NCBI RefSeq assembly: GCF_003265705.1
Contig: NW_020313165.1
Coordinates: 639,473-703,472 of the forward strand
Reading direction: 5' to 3'
Origin: Callorhinus ursinus
Taxonomy: Eukaryota > Chordata > Mammalia > Carnivora > Otariidae
DNA length: 64,000 nucleotides
In this document: one piece after another, positions 23,111 through 34,019 of the stretch
Numbering within the stretch: the stretch's first letter is position 1
Layout: each line of letters starts with the position of its first letter
The notes under the pieces: generated by a model
The model's database searches: none
The model's input: only the letters and a program-made list of their open reading frames with translations
What the model was told of the DNA's origin: nothing
Translations under genes and position numbers: made by a program

Positions 23111-23319
23111 CTATCCCTCTATCAATGCACAAAACTGGTTTATGGGAAATGTAATTCCCAAAACAATGAAGGTTACCATTTTTGGTTAAGACTATTTCCT
23201 GAGTACCCTCCAGGGTAGGTGATATAGGAGGAATTATGACGAATTAGATCAGCTTCTGATAGACTACCATTTTACATTATAAAAGAAAGACTTATGTAAA
23301 AGTAGAGGATCGAAATTTA

Positions 23320-23630
23320 CTTTGAGGTGGTCAAGAGGTACAAACTTCCAGTTATAAGATCAATAACTCCTGGGGATGTAAGGTATAATATGATGACCAT
23401 AGTTAACACTGCTGTATGGTATATTTGAAAGTTGCCAAGAGTAGACACTAAAAGCTCTCATCACAAGGAAAAAAAATTTTTTTGAAACTATATGGGGTGA
23501 CAGATGTTAATTTACTGTGGTAATCATTTTATACTACATGTAGGTCAAATCATTATGCTATACACTTTAAACTTATACAGTGCTGTATGCTAATTGTATC
23601 TCAATAAAACTGAAAAAAGAATACAAATCC
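23320..23630 (+). mobile_element. Old L1 3' end
   Basis: The text AACACTGCTGTATGGTATAT, ATTATGCTATACACTTTAAA and CTTATACAGTGCTGTATGC, ending in ATTGTATCTCAATAAAACTG and an A-rich run, is the classic 3' end of mid-age mammalian L1 (L1MA/L1MB type). It lies in TOM1L1 intron 2, antisense. Confidence 0.8.
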
Positions 23631-24484
23631 TTTTTACATATTACCTTCCAATTTTGTCTGTGTTTGCATGGGTAGAATTTTTATTATATGACAATTACAC
23701 ATGTTTACATAGAATTACAACTATTATAAATATATAATTATCTATATTTCTAAAAAAATCGCATATAGAATCTAGTATTAAACTTTTAGAAAGGTTTAAG
23801 AAAATTTTTTTGAGAGGGAAAATTTTACTTTGAGATTTCCTTTTTGTATTATCTATGAAAAAATTAGTATTATCCATAAAGAAAAGTTTCAGAGGAACCA
23901 AGATTATAGGGAAAATACCATAAACACCTTAAAGTACTAACCTTAATACACTCAATTAATATAGTCAACAATAAGTGTAATGTTTTCTTCTTCAACAATC
24001 AGCATAAACTAGACCAAATCTTTTTGCTTGGTCTAGTTACCGCTTGAATGTGCCCAGGATAATTAACACAATTGTATCCCTTATAACAACCTGTAATTCA
24101 GACTAAAGTCACAAATAGTTGGCCTTACTTATTTTCTTTTAAATATATCAAAAAAGGAAACATCAAATTTAATTTAAAGGAAAAAAATCAGAAATTGTCT
24201 GAGAAAACAACAGAACAAATCAATTCCTGAGAAAAAGAGTTCTGCATCTTGGTGATCATATTTATTGAAAGGGTTGAAAAAATATTAAAATGCCCTTTAG
24301 CTTAAGAATTTTTTAGTTATCCACAAATCAATTTGTTTCAGGAGTCATTTCTTAATATCAAAATTTACACAGGTTTCTCTTTTGAATGTCTTTCTCTCTT
24401 TGAATGTCTCTTTGAATGTCTTCTACATTGCAAGAGGCAATCATACAAAAGCTCCTATATTCCATACATGATAAGTTCCTTGTT

Positions 24485-24793
24485 TCAGCCAACTCTTAAT
24501 GGAAGGGCAACTAGTACAACACCATCTCCCCGGACAAAAAGCATTGCAATATTCTGTTTTGTTGATTTCTGTATCTCTCTGTATGTTTCCTCACCAATTT
24601 CTATAGTAGTCACAGTTTCTTCCACATTTCCCAATATCATATTTAAATGCTGATCATAAGCATGTAATCTGCCTCGAAGCTCTCTGTCATTTCTCATTTT
24701 CACATAAATTCGCTCATCCAGGCTGAGCCTGATGAAATCCAGGGGCTCTTCTACAGTGTTGCTAGTTTGTTGCTGGTCCACGTCATCCGCCAT
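24485..24793 (-). pseudogene. LSM3: LSM3 retrocopy with full-length open frame
   Basis: Intronless 102-codon frame beginning MADDVDQQQ and ending LPLRVG, the full length of LSM3, a Sm-like subunit of the LSM2-8 (U6 snRNP) and LSM1-7 (mRNA decay) rings. The Sm1 part ([20 protein letters not shown]) and Sm2 part ([12 protein letters not shown]) are kept, including Asp47, Asn51, Arg88 and Gly89. Against the human protein as I recall it there are about nine changes: T11S, L20F, D56N, D67G, E72R, Y75Q, R80Q, P83A and P97L. The parental gene has introns, so this is a retrocopy; it lies in TOM1L1 intron 2 on the same strand. About 25 bp of 5'-UTR-like sequence (GGGGAAAGGGCGCAGGG) precede the ATG, and an AATAAA follows at 24266-24261. 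I see no A-tail and no clear target-site duplication. Whether it is expressed is unknown; several non-conservative changes favour a decaying copy. Confidence 0.9.
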
Positions 24794-25375
24794 GTTTCAA
24801 ACCCTGCGCCCTTTCCCCTGGCCTGATTTTTTTTAAAGCTTCAATTCCCTAAAGTTTAAAAAGTTAGCACATCATTTAAGAACACAGCATGAAGGTGGGC
24901 AAGGTGACATTAAGAAAAAATGGTCTTATAACGAGAAAAAAAAAGACTGCTACATTATTTCCTGGTTAATAATGACAACTGCCCAGGACAGGTCACCACC
25001 AGGAGTTCATGAGCTTCTGGATAATATTTTTCACTTATGGTAGGATAAAATACTGGCTATCAGAGCAGGGGGAATTTCTAAAGAAGGAAACAATTCTGCT
25101 TTCTTTAAAGAAAAAGGAATTGGAGCTTCCCAAAGACAAAATTTAAAAACTATTAAAGAAAAGGCAAAGAGAAAAATGATAATGTATTCTCAGATATTCC
25201 ACATGCTGAAATAAGCAGCTGCCTGTATGTTTCAACCAGACATGTCTTCAAAAGATAGTGGTGTCCAAGGGAGGATGAAAACTCAACAAGAAAACCAAAG
25301 AGTCTAAGAGAAAATGTGCCGTGGTTCTGATGCTTCTTATCAGAGGCAAATGCGTGCACCACACACTGTACTCAC

Positions 25376-25460
25376 CCATCGTGGGCAGTGTTAATTATGT
25401 CACAGATGTGCATAAACTGGCCCCAATCTTCAGTCTGAACTCCAGCAAATGTAGCCTTTT
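25376..25460 (-). CDS. TOM1L1: TOM1L1 coding exon 2 (VHS domain, first part)
   Basis: 85 nt, entered in phase 1 and left in phase 2. It completes Glu20 and encodes KATFAGVQTEDWGQFMHIC followed by DIINTAHDG, the first helices of the VHS domain. The acceptor is TTTTTCTTTGCAG (AG at 25462-25461); the donor is GATGG/GTGAGT (GT at 25375-25374). Compared with the human protein as I recall it, the end of this exon differs (NTAHDG against NTTQDG), an ordinary species difference in a loop. Confidence 0.95.
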
Positions 25461-25799
25461 CTGCAAAGAAAAAGCTGTTGTGTTGAGTCTGAGCTACAAC
25501 AGAATAAAAAATGTCTGGTCTTCCTGAAATAATCTGCCTGAGGTTCACTAGCAAGTATCATTAAGTTTATATTACCAAAAGACAAAGAGATTTTTTTTTC
25601 CTGAGCAATTCCCAGTAATTCGGGAATCAATCAGAACTCAAGTTCAGAGTGCTGCCATTACAGCAGTAATGAATGACCTATTAATAAAAGCTGCAGGCAC
25701 AACATCGGGCTGTAGGGCCAGGACAGGTCGGCTAAATCTCCATCTGCTGGCCTGTCTCCCCGAAGACATGCGCCTATTGAGCAGCCACCTACAAAGCTA

Positions 25800-25960
25800 A
25801 GTGCATAGTGCAAAGTATTTTATCTTATGCAACTTCATTTAACCCACTGTTATAGATGATGAAACAAGTTCAGAAAAGTTAAGGAAATTACCCAAGGCTA
25901 CACAGCCAGTACAAGGTAGAACTAGCATTCAAATTTAAGTTATTTGATGTCTGTTTTTGT
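25800..25960 (-). repeat. MIR SINE
   Basis: Reverse MIR: ATAGATGATGAAACAAGTTC, AAAGTTAAGGAAATTACCC, AAGGCTACACAGCCAGTAC and AGAACTAGCATTCAAAT. It lies in TOM1L1 intron 1. Confidence 0.75.
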
Positions 25961-26469
25961 TTTTTTAAAGTCATTTATTCTTGGTGGGGGGGTAGGGGGG
26001 CATGTTGAGAAAGAGAGAGATCAGAACTACTGAAATTGTCTGTGTCCTTGAGCATTAAAGCAAGGTAACTCCCAGCACCTGTACTAACCAAAGCTGCACT
26101 AGGCAGACTTGAATGCTTCTGCACCTGGAACCCCATCAAACAATTAGATATTTTTCCCTCTCCACACATTCTCCTTAAGAATACAAAATGCCATCTGGGA
26201 AGAGTAAAAGGACACAACCTAAATGAGCTCAATATATTTCCTTCATGAAAGGAGAAGATCCTCAGCATGAAAACAGGAGGTCTAGGGGGAATGGAGAGAA
26301 AGTTAAAAAGGATAACGAAGAGGAAGAAAGAATAGGGTTTGGTTGGGAGAACCCCAAAGCTTAGCCTGCTTCCAATCTAGGAAAAAAGCTATTTGAATTT
26401 GGCATTCCATGGACAAAGCTAACTAACTGTGTTGTTTAGACACATACTGTTGTTCCTTCCGCCAAATTC

Positions 26470-26720
26470 CCTGCTCTCCATTCCCTCCCTGTGCTTCCTC
26501 CCACTTTCCCATCTTAGAAAACTCCTATTCACCCTCCAAAAGCCATCACAAAATTTATCCCTTAAGTTTTGAGTGTTTTGTAGTTTTCTCGTATTGCAAA
26601 GGTACCATATTGTAGTTACTACATAACTGTGTCCCTCTTCCCTACAAGATTGCACATTCCCTAAGGGTTGAGACCATGTCTCATCTTTGCCTCATCCAGC
26701 AAATATTTACAGCATTAAAT
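26470..26720 (+). repeat. L2 LINE 3' end
   Basis: CCTCCCACTTTCCCATCTTA, an AT-rich middle, then CATTCCCTAAGGGTTGAGAC, CATGTCTCATCTTTGCC and CAGCAAATATTTACAGC: the usual end of an L2 copy. Confidence 0.6.
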
Positions 26721-27559
26721 AATTCATCAGCCTGCGAAGATGCAATCTGAATCTATTTCTACTCAAAGTTCATTTTAATATCCAATAGGGATACAGCCGG
26801 CAACAGTTTAGAAAGCATTTCCCCCTTAGTGATAGTTACTCTGACCCACTTCTAAAGATGGGGGAACCTTATAAGGTTCAGGTTGAGTGGCGTGTTCCCT
26901 GTTAACTGAGCTGCAGGCAAAACTGTCCAAATCGGAGTCTTCTTACTATAACCACCAGGTTCTCAGGATTTTATCACCCTACTAAGTTCCTGACATCACG
27001 CTTTGCTTGGCATCCACAGGCACTGTGCCACACCCGGTTCCCAAGAGGGGACTGGAGGCGAGGAGGAAGAAGGGAGACGGTGCTGGTATAAATAGTCCGG
27101 TCCCTGGTTTCTGCTTCCCACTACTTTATTCAGAGTACAGCCACGGAAGGAAGGACTTAGGCAAATACCTGCGTGGTCCCTCCAGAGCCCTCTTGTGGCC
27201 CCAGGCTGCTCCCCTACTCCCCTGCTTCCTTCACTCAGTGCTGAGCATTTTCATTCTCTTTGTTTACCCAGAAAAAGTAACTCAGGTTGTTAAGGGCTCC
27301 ACGCCAGAGAGAACTGGTTTCAAGGGACCTGCGTCTCACCGTGAAGTCCCGTCTCTCCCTCCTCGGTAAAACAGGCACAGCCACACTGGGCCCTCCAGTG
27401 GGCAGCGCACTTGAACAATTTCCCCTGGCTCGGAAGTTTACCCTTTCTCCTTGCACAGGCCCAAACACTCCTCACCTGAATCCCGTGCCTGGTTCACCTG
27501 TTCGGTTCCACGCCCCAGGAAGCACCAAAAGGGAGGCAGATTTTAAGGAAGGGTTCCAA
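26721..27559. other. TOM1L1 intron 1 near the CpG island, nothing assigned
   Basis: GC content climbs toward the island. There is a TATAAATAG at 27085-27093 on the plus strand, but no transcript evidence. Open frames here lack recognisable domains. Confidence 0.4.
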
Positions 27560-28180
27560 GGGGAGTCAGCCATAAAGAAATGCCTCAAAGGGGCCGGGGG
27601 CGGGGGGGGGGAGGGATTCGGGTGCTCTGTGAAAGTTGCAGGGGGAGGGGAGGGATTTACTCAAACTTGGACGAGGCCGAGAATGCAATCAAGCGGGAAG
27701 GGGCCCCGGGTCCCCAAAGCCTGCCCTGGCGTCTCCCTCCCCCGCTCTTTACCTATGAGGTGGCCCACGGAGGTCGCATAGGGATCCCGGTGACTCTTCC
27801 CAAACGCCATAGTAGCCCCGCCGAGCCGGGCCCAGGAAATCCGCCTTCACCGCTCTCGGGCTCCCGACTCCACCCGCTCGGTGCCCCTGGCTCCTCCTCT
27901 TCGCCCGGGCGCTTCCCGGGCTCCGCAGAGGCTGCGCGACCTGCCCGGCCGCTGCGGGGCGCGGGGCACCCGGCGTGGGGCGCGGGGGCGGGGACACGGA
28001 GCACCCGCGCACCTGCCACGTGCCCCTCGGGAGCGGCGAGGAGGCGGCGCTCCCGGCTGCAGGGGGCGCGGGCGGGCGGCAGCCGCCGCGTGGAGCCAGC
28101 GGGAGAACCGCGGGGCGCGCGCGGCTTGGGGACCCGGGTGGGCTTGTCGCCCCCGGGGAGTCGGCAGCCCTGGGGCCACA
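27560..28180 (-). promoter_or_regulatory. CpG island and probable TOM1L1 promoter
   Basis: A sharply GC- and CpG-rich block around the TOM1L1 start codon, in a window that is otherwise AT-rich. It contains GC boxes such as GGGGGCGGGG at 27984-27993, and poly-G runs near 27594-27612. No TATA box is seen at a suitable distance upstream of the ATG, so this looks like a dispersed, housekeeping-type promoter. The island reaches about 370 bp upstream and 190 bp downstream of the coding exon. Long open frames here on both strands are a by-product of high GC and are not called as genes. Confidence 0.85.
27753..27810 (-). CDS. TOM1L1: TOM1L1 coding exon 1 (residues 1-19 plus one base)
   Basis: The exon begins at the ATG at 27810-27808 and encodes MAFGKSHRDPYATSVGHLI plus the first base of a split codon. 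The start is chosen because it matches the family N-terminus and has a strong Kozak context (ACTATGG: A at -3, G at +4). The donor reads CTCATAG/GTAAAG, with the GT at 27752-27751. The 5' UTR continues to higher coordinates inside the CpG island; its cap site cannot be read from sequence. The N-terminal segment leads straight into the first helix of the VHS domain. Confidence 0.95.
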
Positions 28181-28189
28181 GCTTGGGGA

Positions 28190-28390
28190 TTAGAGACCCA
28201 TGCTTTGATGCCGCCGCTTACTGGGCAAGTTACTGCTCTTCTCTGCGCCTCTTGCTCCCCTTTGTAGAGAAGTAAATATGGGGTTAATAACACAGATCTC
28301 AGGATTATCGTGAGAATTAAGGATGTAAACCGCTTAGGTCAGTGTCTGGCACCCACAAAATAAATACTTAACCATTGAATGAATTGAGTA
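28190..28390 (+). repeat. MIR SINE
   Basis: Directly upstream of the CpG island: TTACTGGGCAAGTTACTGC, GAGAATTAAGGATGTAAACC, GGTCAGTGTCTGGCACCCAC and AAAATAAATACTTAACCATT are in MIR order. Confidence 0.75.
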
Positions 28391-29444
28391 ACTAGAAATA
28401 CTTCCTACCCCCACCCTCACCCCAGAGACCCTGAGGAGGTGTGTTCCTTGTCCTTTAAAGGAGGTGATATATGGCAAGAGGGATTGGCTTCGAATCTAGG
28501 GACGCCCCAGGAGCCGGCATCCTTTGTCTCGCCTTTACTTCCTGAGGGACATCGGGGCGCCGCCTAGTAAGCTGTGGGTTCCTCACCCTCCCTCCCGGGA
28601 GTTGTGTTTTCCAGTAAAGCTGAGGAGAGGGGCTTTCCTCCTGCTCCGGCAGCGAGTGTGTTTGGCTTCAGAACTGCTTTGGAATGTAAATCTGAGCCTG
28701 AGCAGTCCAAGCCCTTTCCAGCTGCCTTTCAGAAGCGGAATTTATTTCCTTTTCCTGTGCATTCAATTAACATCTGATTAGCCATGTTAACAATCTCCAG
28801 TGATGCCAAAGACTGCTAGAGAGTCGGATGTCTCCAGGTGATGGCAATTAGCCATAAGATGGGCTTCCTGTCCCTCCAGACCTTGCTTTTTGCGGTCAAC
28901 TTGGGCCACTTCTACAAGCCCTTCTTTGGCCCTGGAAATGGTGATTAGAGAGATCAAAGAGGGCTTGTTCTAACTTACGTCCTTAGTCTTACATTTTAAA
29001 ATAGACCTCAAAACCAACTGTAGTCGTGCCAAGGGGTTAACTAACTTGTTTTTTCTATTTCTGTCATTTCGAATTTTTCTTGACCTAAGTGAGCTAATTC
29101 TAAAATCTAGAACGAAACATCTTTACTGTGATGGTATTCCTTATAATGAGTTTGGTCCTACCTGTAACTGATCTTCTCCACCTGCTTATCCAGGGTGAGT
29201 AGCTATTTCAGATGGTGCCATTTATCCACTTCCTTAGGCATAACTAGAGCCTGCTGACACTGTTGAAAAATCTCTTGTGACATCACCCACCTAATCTCCA
29301 TTCCATGTTATAGATTCTAGGAAAATATTTCACCCTCTCTGAACCCTACAATCAAACAATCTTAAAGAGAAAGTCAACTTTAGTGTAGGCTGCTGGTGAT
29401 GTGGCCTTCCAACAGGGATTGAGAACTAGGAAGGAACCAACCAT
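28391..29444. other. Upstream flank of TOM1L1, no recognised feature
   Basis: Single-copy-looking sequence just beyond the promoter. I see no exon, no repeat and no RNA gene. Distal promoter or enhancer elements could lie here, but sequence alone does not show them. Confidence 0.4.
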
Positions 29445-29457
29445 CTGGGTAGATTTT

Positions 29458-29651
29458 TTTTTTTAAGATTTTATTTATTTATTTGACAGAGAGAGAGCAC
29501 AAGCAGGCAGAGCGGCAGGCAGAGGGAGAGGGAGAAGCAGGCTCTCCTAGGAGCAGGGAGCCAGATGTGGGTGGGGCTCGATCCCAGGACCCTGGGATCA
29601 TGACCTGAGCCAAAGGCAGATGCTTAACAGACTGAGCCACCGAGGTGCCCC
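29458..29651 (-). mobile_element. CAN-SINE with near-perfect target-site duplication
   Basis: AAGATTTTATTTATTTATTT on the left and GAGCCACCGAGGTGCCCC on the right. The flanks CTGGGTAGATTTTT (29445-29458) and CTGGGCAGATTTTT (from 29651) differ by one base. Confidence 0.95.
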
Positions 29652-30090
29652 TGGGCAGATTTTTAACATAATTCTGCTACTTATGTGAGAGGTGTTTTGT
29701 TTTCTTTTAAATTTTCTTGTTTTACAGAATCGAGGCACTGAGAACAGGAGAAACAGCACCAAGAAGTGTATTCAGGATGTTACGGCTTGGTAAATGGAAC
29801 CAGGATCTCAGCTATGCCTGGGGAGAAGTTTTCCTCTCCCCACGTGCATAGAAGGGTGTTATGGTGGTTGCAGTCTTCTTTTTCTGTGCTCTGCCACTTT
29901 CTTCAAGATCCCTGTACTTCCCAGGGGGTGCAAATCAACTCAGCCAATGTTAACATGGTCTGGGAGCAGGACAGTAGAATTCACAACCAAGTTAAAGTCA
30001 GAGAAGGGGAAGGATCCCAGGAAGAAACAACGGTAAAATTTCTGGATACCAGGAGCAAAACTCTCACCAAAATTTCAATTGCAAAGAACA

Positions 30091-30267
30091 CTTTTTTTTT
30101 TAAAGATTTATTTATCCATTTGAGAAACTGAGTGGGTGGAGGAGCAGAGGGATAGAATCTTTGAAGCAGACTCCCTGCTGAGCGCAGAGCCCATGGATGT
30201 GGGGCTTGATCTCCAGACCCATGAGATCATGACCTGAGTTGAAAACCCAGAGTCGGCGGTGCCCCTC
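30091..30267 (-). mobile_element. CAN-SINE, shortened
   Basis: TTTTAAAGATTTATTTATCC on the left and TCGGCGGTGCCCC on the right. The expected ACGCTTAACCGACTGAGCC section is missing, so the head carries an internal deletion. Confidence 0.9.
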
Positions 30268-30351
30268 CAAAGAATACTTTCTAAACATGTATATAAGTCA
30301 TAACGCTAAGTGGAAGTAAAGAAAATAAACTTTATTTAAAATACGGGAAGT

Positions 30352-30556
30352 GGGGTACCTGGCTGGCTCAGTTGTTAAGCATCTGCCTTCAGCTCAGGTC
30401 ATGCATGGTCCCAGGGTCCTGGGATCGAGCCCCACATCGGGCTTCCTGCTCCGCGGGAAGCCTGCTTCTCCCTCTCCCGCTCCCCCTGCTTGTGTTCCCT
30501 CTCTTACTGTGTCTCTCTCAGTCAAATAAAATCTCTAAAAAAAATAAAAATAAAAT
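30352..30556 (+). mobile_element. CAN-SINE
   Basis: GGGGTACCTGGCTGGCTCAG head, then GGTCCCAGGGTCCTGGGATC, and a TCTCAGTCAAATAAAATCTC tail with an A-rich end. Confidence 0.94.
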
Positions 30557-30919
30557 ATGTGAAGTACCTGGAACTGGAAATCTATCTGAATGTATTCCCC
30601 ACAATCCTGAAGGCAAGTAGAATTCACTTTATTTTTACAAATACGTAATCTGAAATTAAGAAAAATAAAGCTAATACATAGCTTGGCTAGAGTTTGAATA
30701 ATGGCTGCCTGATTGTAAAGTGCATATTGCCACTAGGTGAATCTGCTCAATGAGCATGACATTCCTTCCCCTACCCCCTTTTTAAAGAATCTGTTTGATT
30801 CTAAGGGAAACCTCTCGAAGAAGACAGGAAGAGGGGCGGTCATATACTTTGGTGGTACAGAGTCCTGTTGTTCTTTCTGTACTTCCTCAAGAATGCTATG
30901 TTTTCTGTACTAGAACTAT

Positions 30920-31050
30920 ATGCTAGCTGTTTTCTAAATACATTGCAAGCATCATCACCTAATCCTATCATAGCTCTATGAAACCACTAGCATTATTACT
31001 GTTTTACAGATTAGGAAAACCAATGTAAACAAATTTTCACGCAGTCACTT
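30920..31050 (-). repeat. MIR SINE
   Basis: Reverse MIR-like text: CATCATCACCTAATCCTATC, ATAGCTCTATGAAACCACTA, ATTACTGTTTTACAGATTAG and GAAAACC. Confidence 0.65.
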
Positions 31051-31199
31051 TGCCAGTGAAGGACTCTCTGATGCCCTTCCCATTAAGCCATCCTTTTCCC
31101 CCCACCCCTCACATTCAGGGAACTTCTCTAGCCTACACTCCTTTTTCTGACTGCTATTTCTCACGATCTGCCCTGGACTTCATTTTCCTCTCTAGCCCG

Positions 31200-31495
31200 C
31201 CACAGTTCCACAGTCTGCCTTTTCCTCTTTCTTCTTCCTCAGGGTGACCTCTCCTGGTCCCCTCTCTATGAAGTCTTTTCTGACCACTCCCAAGGGAATT
31301 GAGCTTTTTCTTTCCTATTCTACACAGAGATTTGTGTCTTACAGCCCACAACACTTTATATGTCTTCTTTGTTTAAAAATCTGTTCCCTGCCTCTGAGAT
31401 ATGTCCCTCAAGGGAACAGGACCCGGTTTACTGGACTTGCTATCCAGGCACTTACCAGGCCTTAAGGAATGTTTATTGAATACATAAATGGCCCT
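31200..31495 (+). repeat. L2 LINE 3' end
   Basis: CCTCTCTATGAAGTCTTTTC, TGACCACTCCCAAGGGAAT, then CCCTCAAGGGAACAGGACCC and GGAATGTTTATTGAATACAT. Confidence 0.7.
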
Positions 31496-31659
31496 CCTAA
31501 ATCTTGAGATTATCTCTTTTTTCTGAGATCCAGTCCTTAAGTCCCTCCTGGATGCCTTGTCAGAACCCTAACCTTAATGTATCTAGAATTACACTCATCT
31601 GCTTCCTCTGTCATCTCACTATCCTACCTAGCATTTCTGAGGAAGGGAGGAAGGCAGTT

Positions 31660-31800
31660 ACTGATGTATTGGAGTCACATGGATTGCTTTAATGAGTACT
31701 GATGCCTGTGTCTCAGCCTCAGAGGCTCTGATTTCACAAGCCTGGGATGCATCAAGGGCATCAAGACTTTTAAATGTCCCCAGATGGGCTAATGGTACCA
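31660..31800 (+). repeat. MER5-like DNA transposon fragment
   Basis: ATTGGAGTCACATGGATTGC, GCCTCAGAGGCTCTGATTTC and AGACTTTTAAATGTCCCCAG are diverged MER5A (hAT-Charlie) pieces. Confidence 0.5.
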
Positions 31801-32384
31801 TTATTCCACAAATAAAATGCCTCGAAGTTGTCCCCAACTTTTCCCTTTCTGTCAGTTATTTCCTTTCAATAGATCTCCCACCATGTGTTCTTTATATCTC
31901 TGTCTCCTTGCCTTTTTCACCCCCTCTATGGACACTGCTCAACCCGGCAGTTCTTAAATGCCATAAGTCTTAATACTGTTTAGGGACGAAACTGGACTGA
32001 AGCCCGGGTTCTCCCAAACATAGCCAAGACCCTGTGTACCTACAAATGTATTATTTAGCTTTAAAATTCACTGTCTTTTACACAATAATTTACCTATTAT
32101 TTTTGAAAACCAGAGATACAAAGATATGTTGACTTTATTTCCACAGTTATTTTTAATATACTAAATCTTGGCCACTCCAGGTTCTGGAAATTACCTTCAA
32201 AGCTCAGCCTTCCCTCTCTTCCAGCTCTTGGGATCACCTGTATCAGCTTCCCATGAGAGGGCTTCTCTCTCCAAGCCCCACGCCAAGCACTTATTTATTC
32301 CATGTCTTTGGGCTTTCACCCAAACTCAGAGACCCAAGATGAGAGTGGACAAGGCACACAGGAGTGGTGGAAGCTAACCCTTGT

Positions 32385-32535
32385 TACTTTTTACTGGGTC
32401 GGCCACTGTACAAAGTGCTTTGGTATCTCCAGTAAGCCTCATAATAATCTTATAAATTAAGAATCATTCCTGTTCTACTCACTTGCCTAAAGTTACTCAG
32501 AATCAGGCGATGAATTTGGATTTGTCTCATTCCAA
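32385..32535 (-). repeat. MIR SINE
   Basis: Reverse MIR: TACAAAGTGCTTTGGTATCT, CTCATAATAATCTTATAAAT, CTTGCCTAAAGTTACTCAG. Confidence 0.65.
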
Positions 32536-32539
32536 AGCT

Positions 32540-33500
32540 TAGACCCTTTTCCAGTTTCATCTCTCTGCCCCCAGAGAAAGGATCATGTCACGGATCTCAA
32601 GGAGGACCTGCAGCATCTAGCCCAGTGCTCCTCATCCAGCAGTGCCAACTAGGAGTGCGCTGATTGACTTCAAACATTTACCCTTGCTCCAGTATTGAAC
32701 TTTAAACCATGCAGGTGCTTTCATTAGCTTCCCTCATCATCCTTACAATTAACGATCTTCATTGAGATCTGGGACAAAAGGGCATCTGTTGGCTGAATTC
32801 CCATGAAGCATAAAACCAGTTTTATTTGGAAAATAAACTAAGGGAACCGGTATTTTCATAACCCAAGCCAACTGTCTTTCTGTGGATTTCATGATCTCAT
32901 CAGTTCACACTTAACTCATCTGGGGTTCGTAATTTAATTCCCGTGTGTTCTTTTGAAAATCTAGCTCAGATTTGCAAGTCAGCTTGCCTGGTTCAAATCC
33001 CAGCTTTCAGATGATAAAAATAATGAGATGATGAATGTGGGCACTTAAAATGGTGCTTGGCATCATCAACAAACAGAGTCCTGTTGTTCTGGATCTCAGA
33101 AAGAAGATAATCTCAATGCTAAATAAACATTAACTAGTTTTTTTTTTTTTTTTTTTCATCCAGCCTACTAGGTGGCCTGAAATAGTGAGGCTTGGCAATA
33201 TCTCCCTAAATGTCGTGTTTAAATATGTAGGTGATACCTGTCTGGGAAAAGAGGGTCCTATTGGCACCCACTAGCATTATGCCAGTCATGCATTTAGTTT
33301 TTATTAGCACATTATGAATAAAGTGTGATTTGTTGAACAATTTACTTGAAGAAAGGTCTTGTGGGAATGGGGCTCTGAACAACCCTGAGATTCAGAAATG
33401 GGATTTCAGGCTGGAACCTAGGAAGCGCAGGCCCAGAGGGCTCCTACTGGGAGGTTTGTTCCACAGGAGAGCCTTGAAAGAGGAGGTGGACAGCAAGGTG
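32540..33500. other. Intergenic, no recognised feature
   Basis: Contains a long T run near 33,139-33,156, the relic of an A-tail in minus orientation without a nameable element attached. I see no exon or RNA gene. Confidence 0.4.
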
Positions 33501-33509
33501 AACAGAGGC

Positions 33510-33700
33510 ATTTCATTTAGATGCCAAAATTGGTTCAAATCCTAGTGCCACTATTCACCAACTGTGGCCTTTGACCGGCAAATCATTCCTTCAGAACTTG
33601 TTTCCTTATCTAGAACAATGGAGCAAATTCCACAGTTCTCAAAAAGCGGGTCTCAAGATTAAATGACATGCCTTGGCATATCACGGGTGCTCACTAATTG
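33510..33700 (+). repeat. MIR SINE
   Basis: TTGGTTCAAATCCTAGTGCC, ACTATTCACCAACTGTGGCC and CAGAACTTGTTTCCTTATCT, in MIR order. Confidence 0.65.
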
Positions 33701-34019
33701 CTAAAACCCAAAGCCTAAATAAAGTAGGTTCCTATTCCCGACTTTCTACCATATCCTCGTGGTTATGCCCTTTCTGACACTGATTAGAATCTGCAATTGT
33801 CTTGTGCAATTATTTACTTGTTGCCTGTTTGTAAGACTTACCATTGCCCCCCTTACACTGCAAAACATACCCTCTAGTCACCTTGCTCTGCCTCTGGGTA
33901 AGACCTGCCCCTGAGAGTAGACCTACCCCAAAAGATGAATATTTGCTCCTATATCCACATCTCCCATTCATCCTCAGCCCACTTCAGTCTAGCTTTAAGG
34001 TCCCTTTCAAATGTGAATA

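Larger units (their letters stand above)
5390..27810 (-). other. TOM1L1: TOM1L1 gene, 5' half (coding exons 1-7), 3' part outside window
   Basis: TOM1L1 (target of myb1-like 1, also called SRCASM) is an endosomal adaptor with VHS, GAT and C-terminal tyrosine-motif regions. It binds ubiquitin, clathrin, TSG101 and Tollip, and is a substrate and activator of Src-family kinases. Seven exons on the minus strand splice into one open frame of 720 nt (240 codons), with every border carrying AG/GT. Recognition rests on the read-out peptides MAFGKSHRDPYATSVGHLI, TEDWGQFMHICDIIN, TWSQGFPGGVDVSEVKEVY and [18 protein letters not shown], which match the vertebrate family from memory. The human protein is about 476 residues, so about half is here. 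I searched 1-5389 for the next GAT exon and did not find it, so it should lie left of base 1. Introns 1-6 are about 2.3, 2.5, 13.6, 0.6, 1.4 and 1.2 kb. No frameshift or stop is seen. Confidence 0.95.

Noticed and set aside
23695..23901. Minus-strand frame left of the LSM3 retrocopy as part of its transcript
   Set aside because: The sequence is AT-rich without a domain, and I cannot establish that the LSM3-derived 3' UTR reaches that far.
27085..27093. TATAAATAG on the plus strand as a promoter
   Set aside because: It is in TOM1L1 intron 1, with no first exon or coding frame downstream that I can support.
27580..28293. Long open frames of 231, 148 and 128 codons on both strands near the TOM1L1 start
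   Set aside because: They lie in the CpG island, where few stops occur by chance. They overlap each other on both strands, are low-complexity Pro/Gly/Arg/Ala, and show no known domain.
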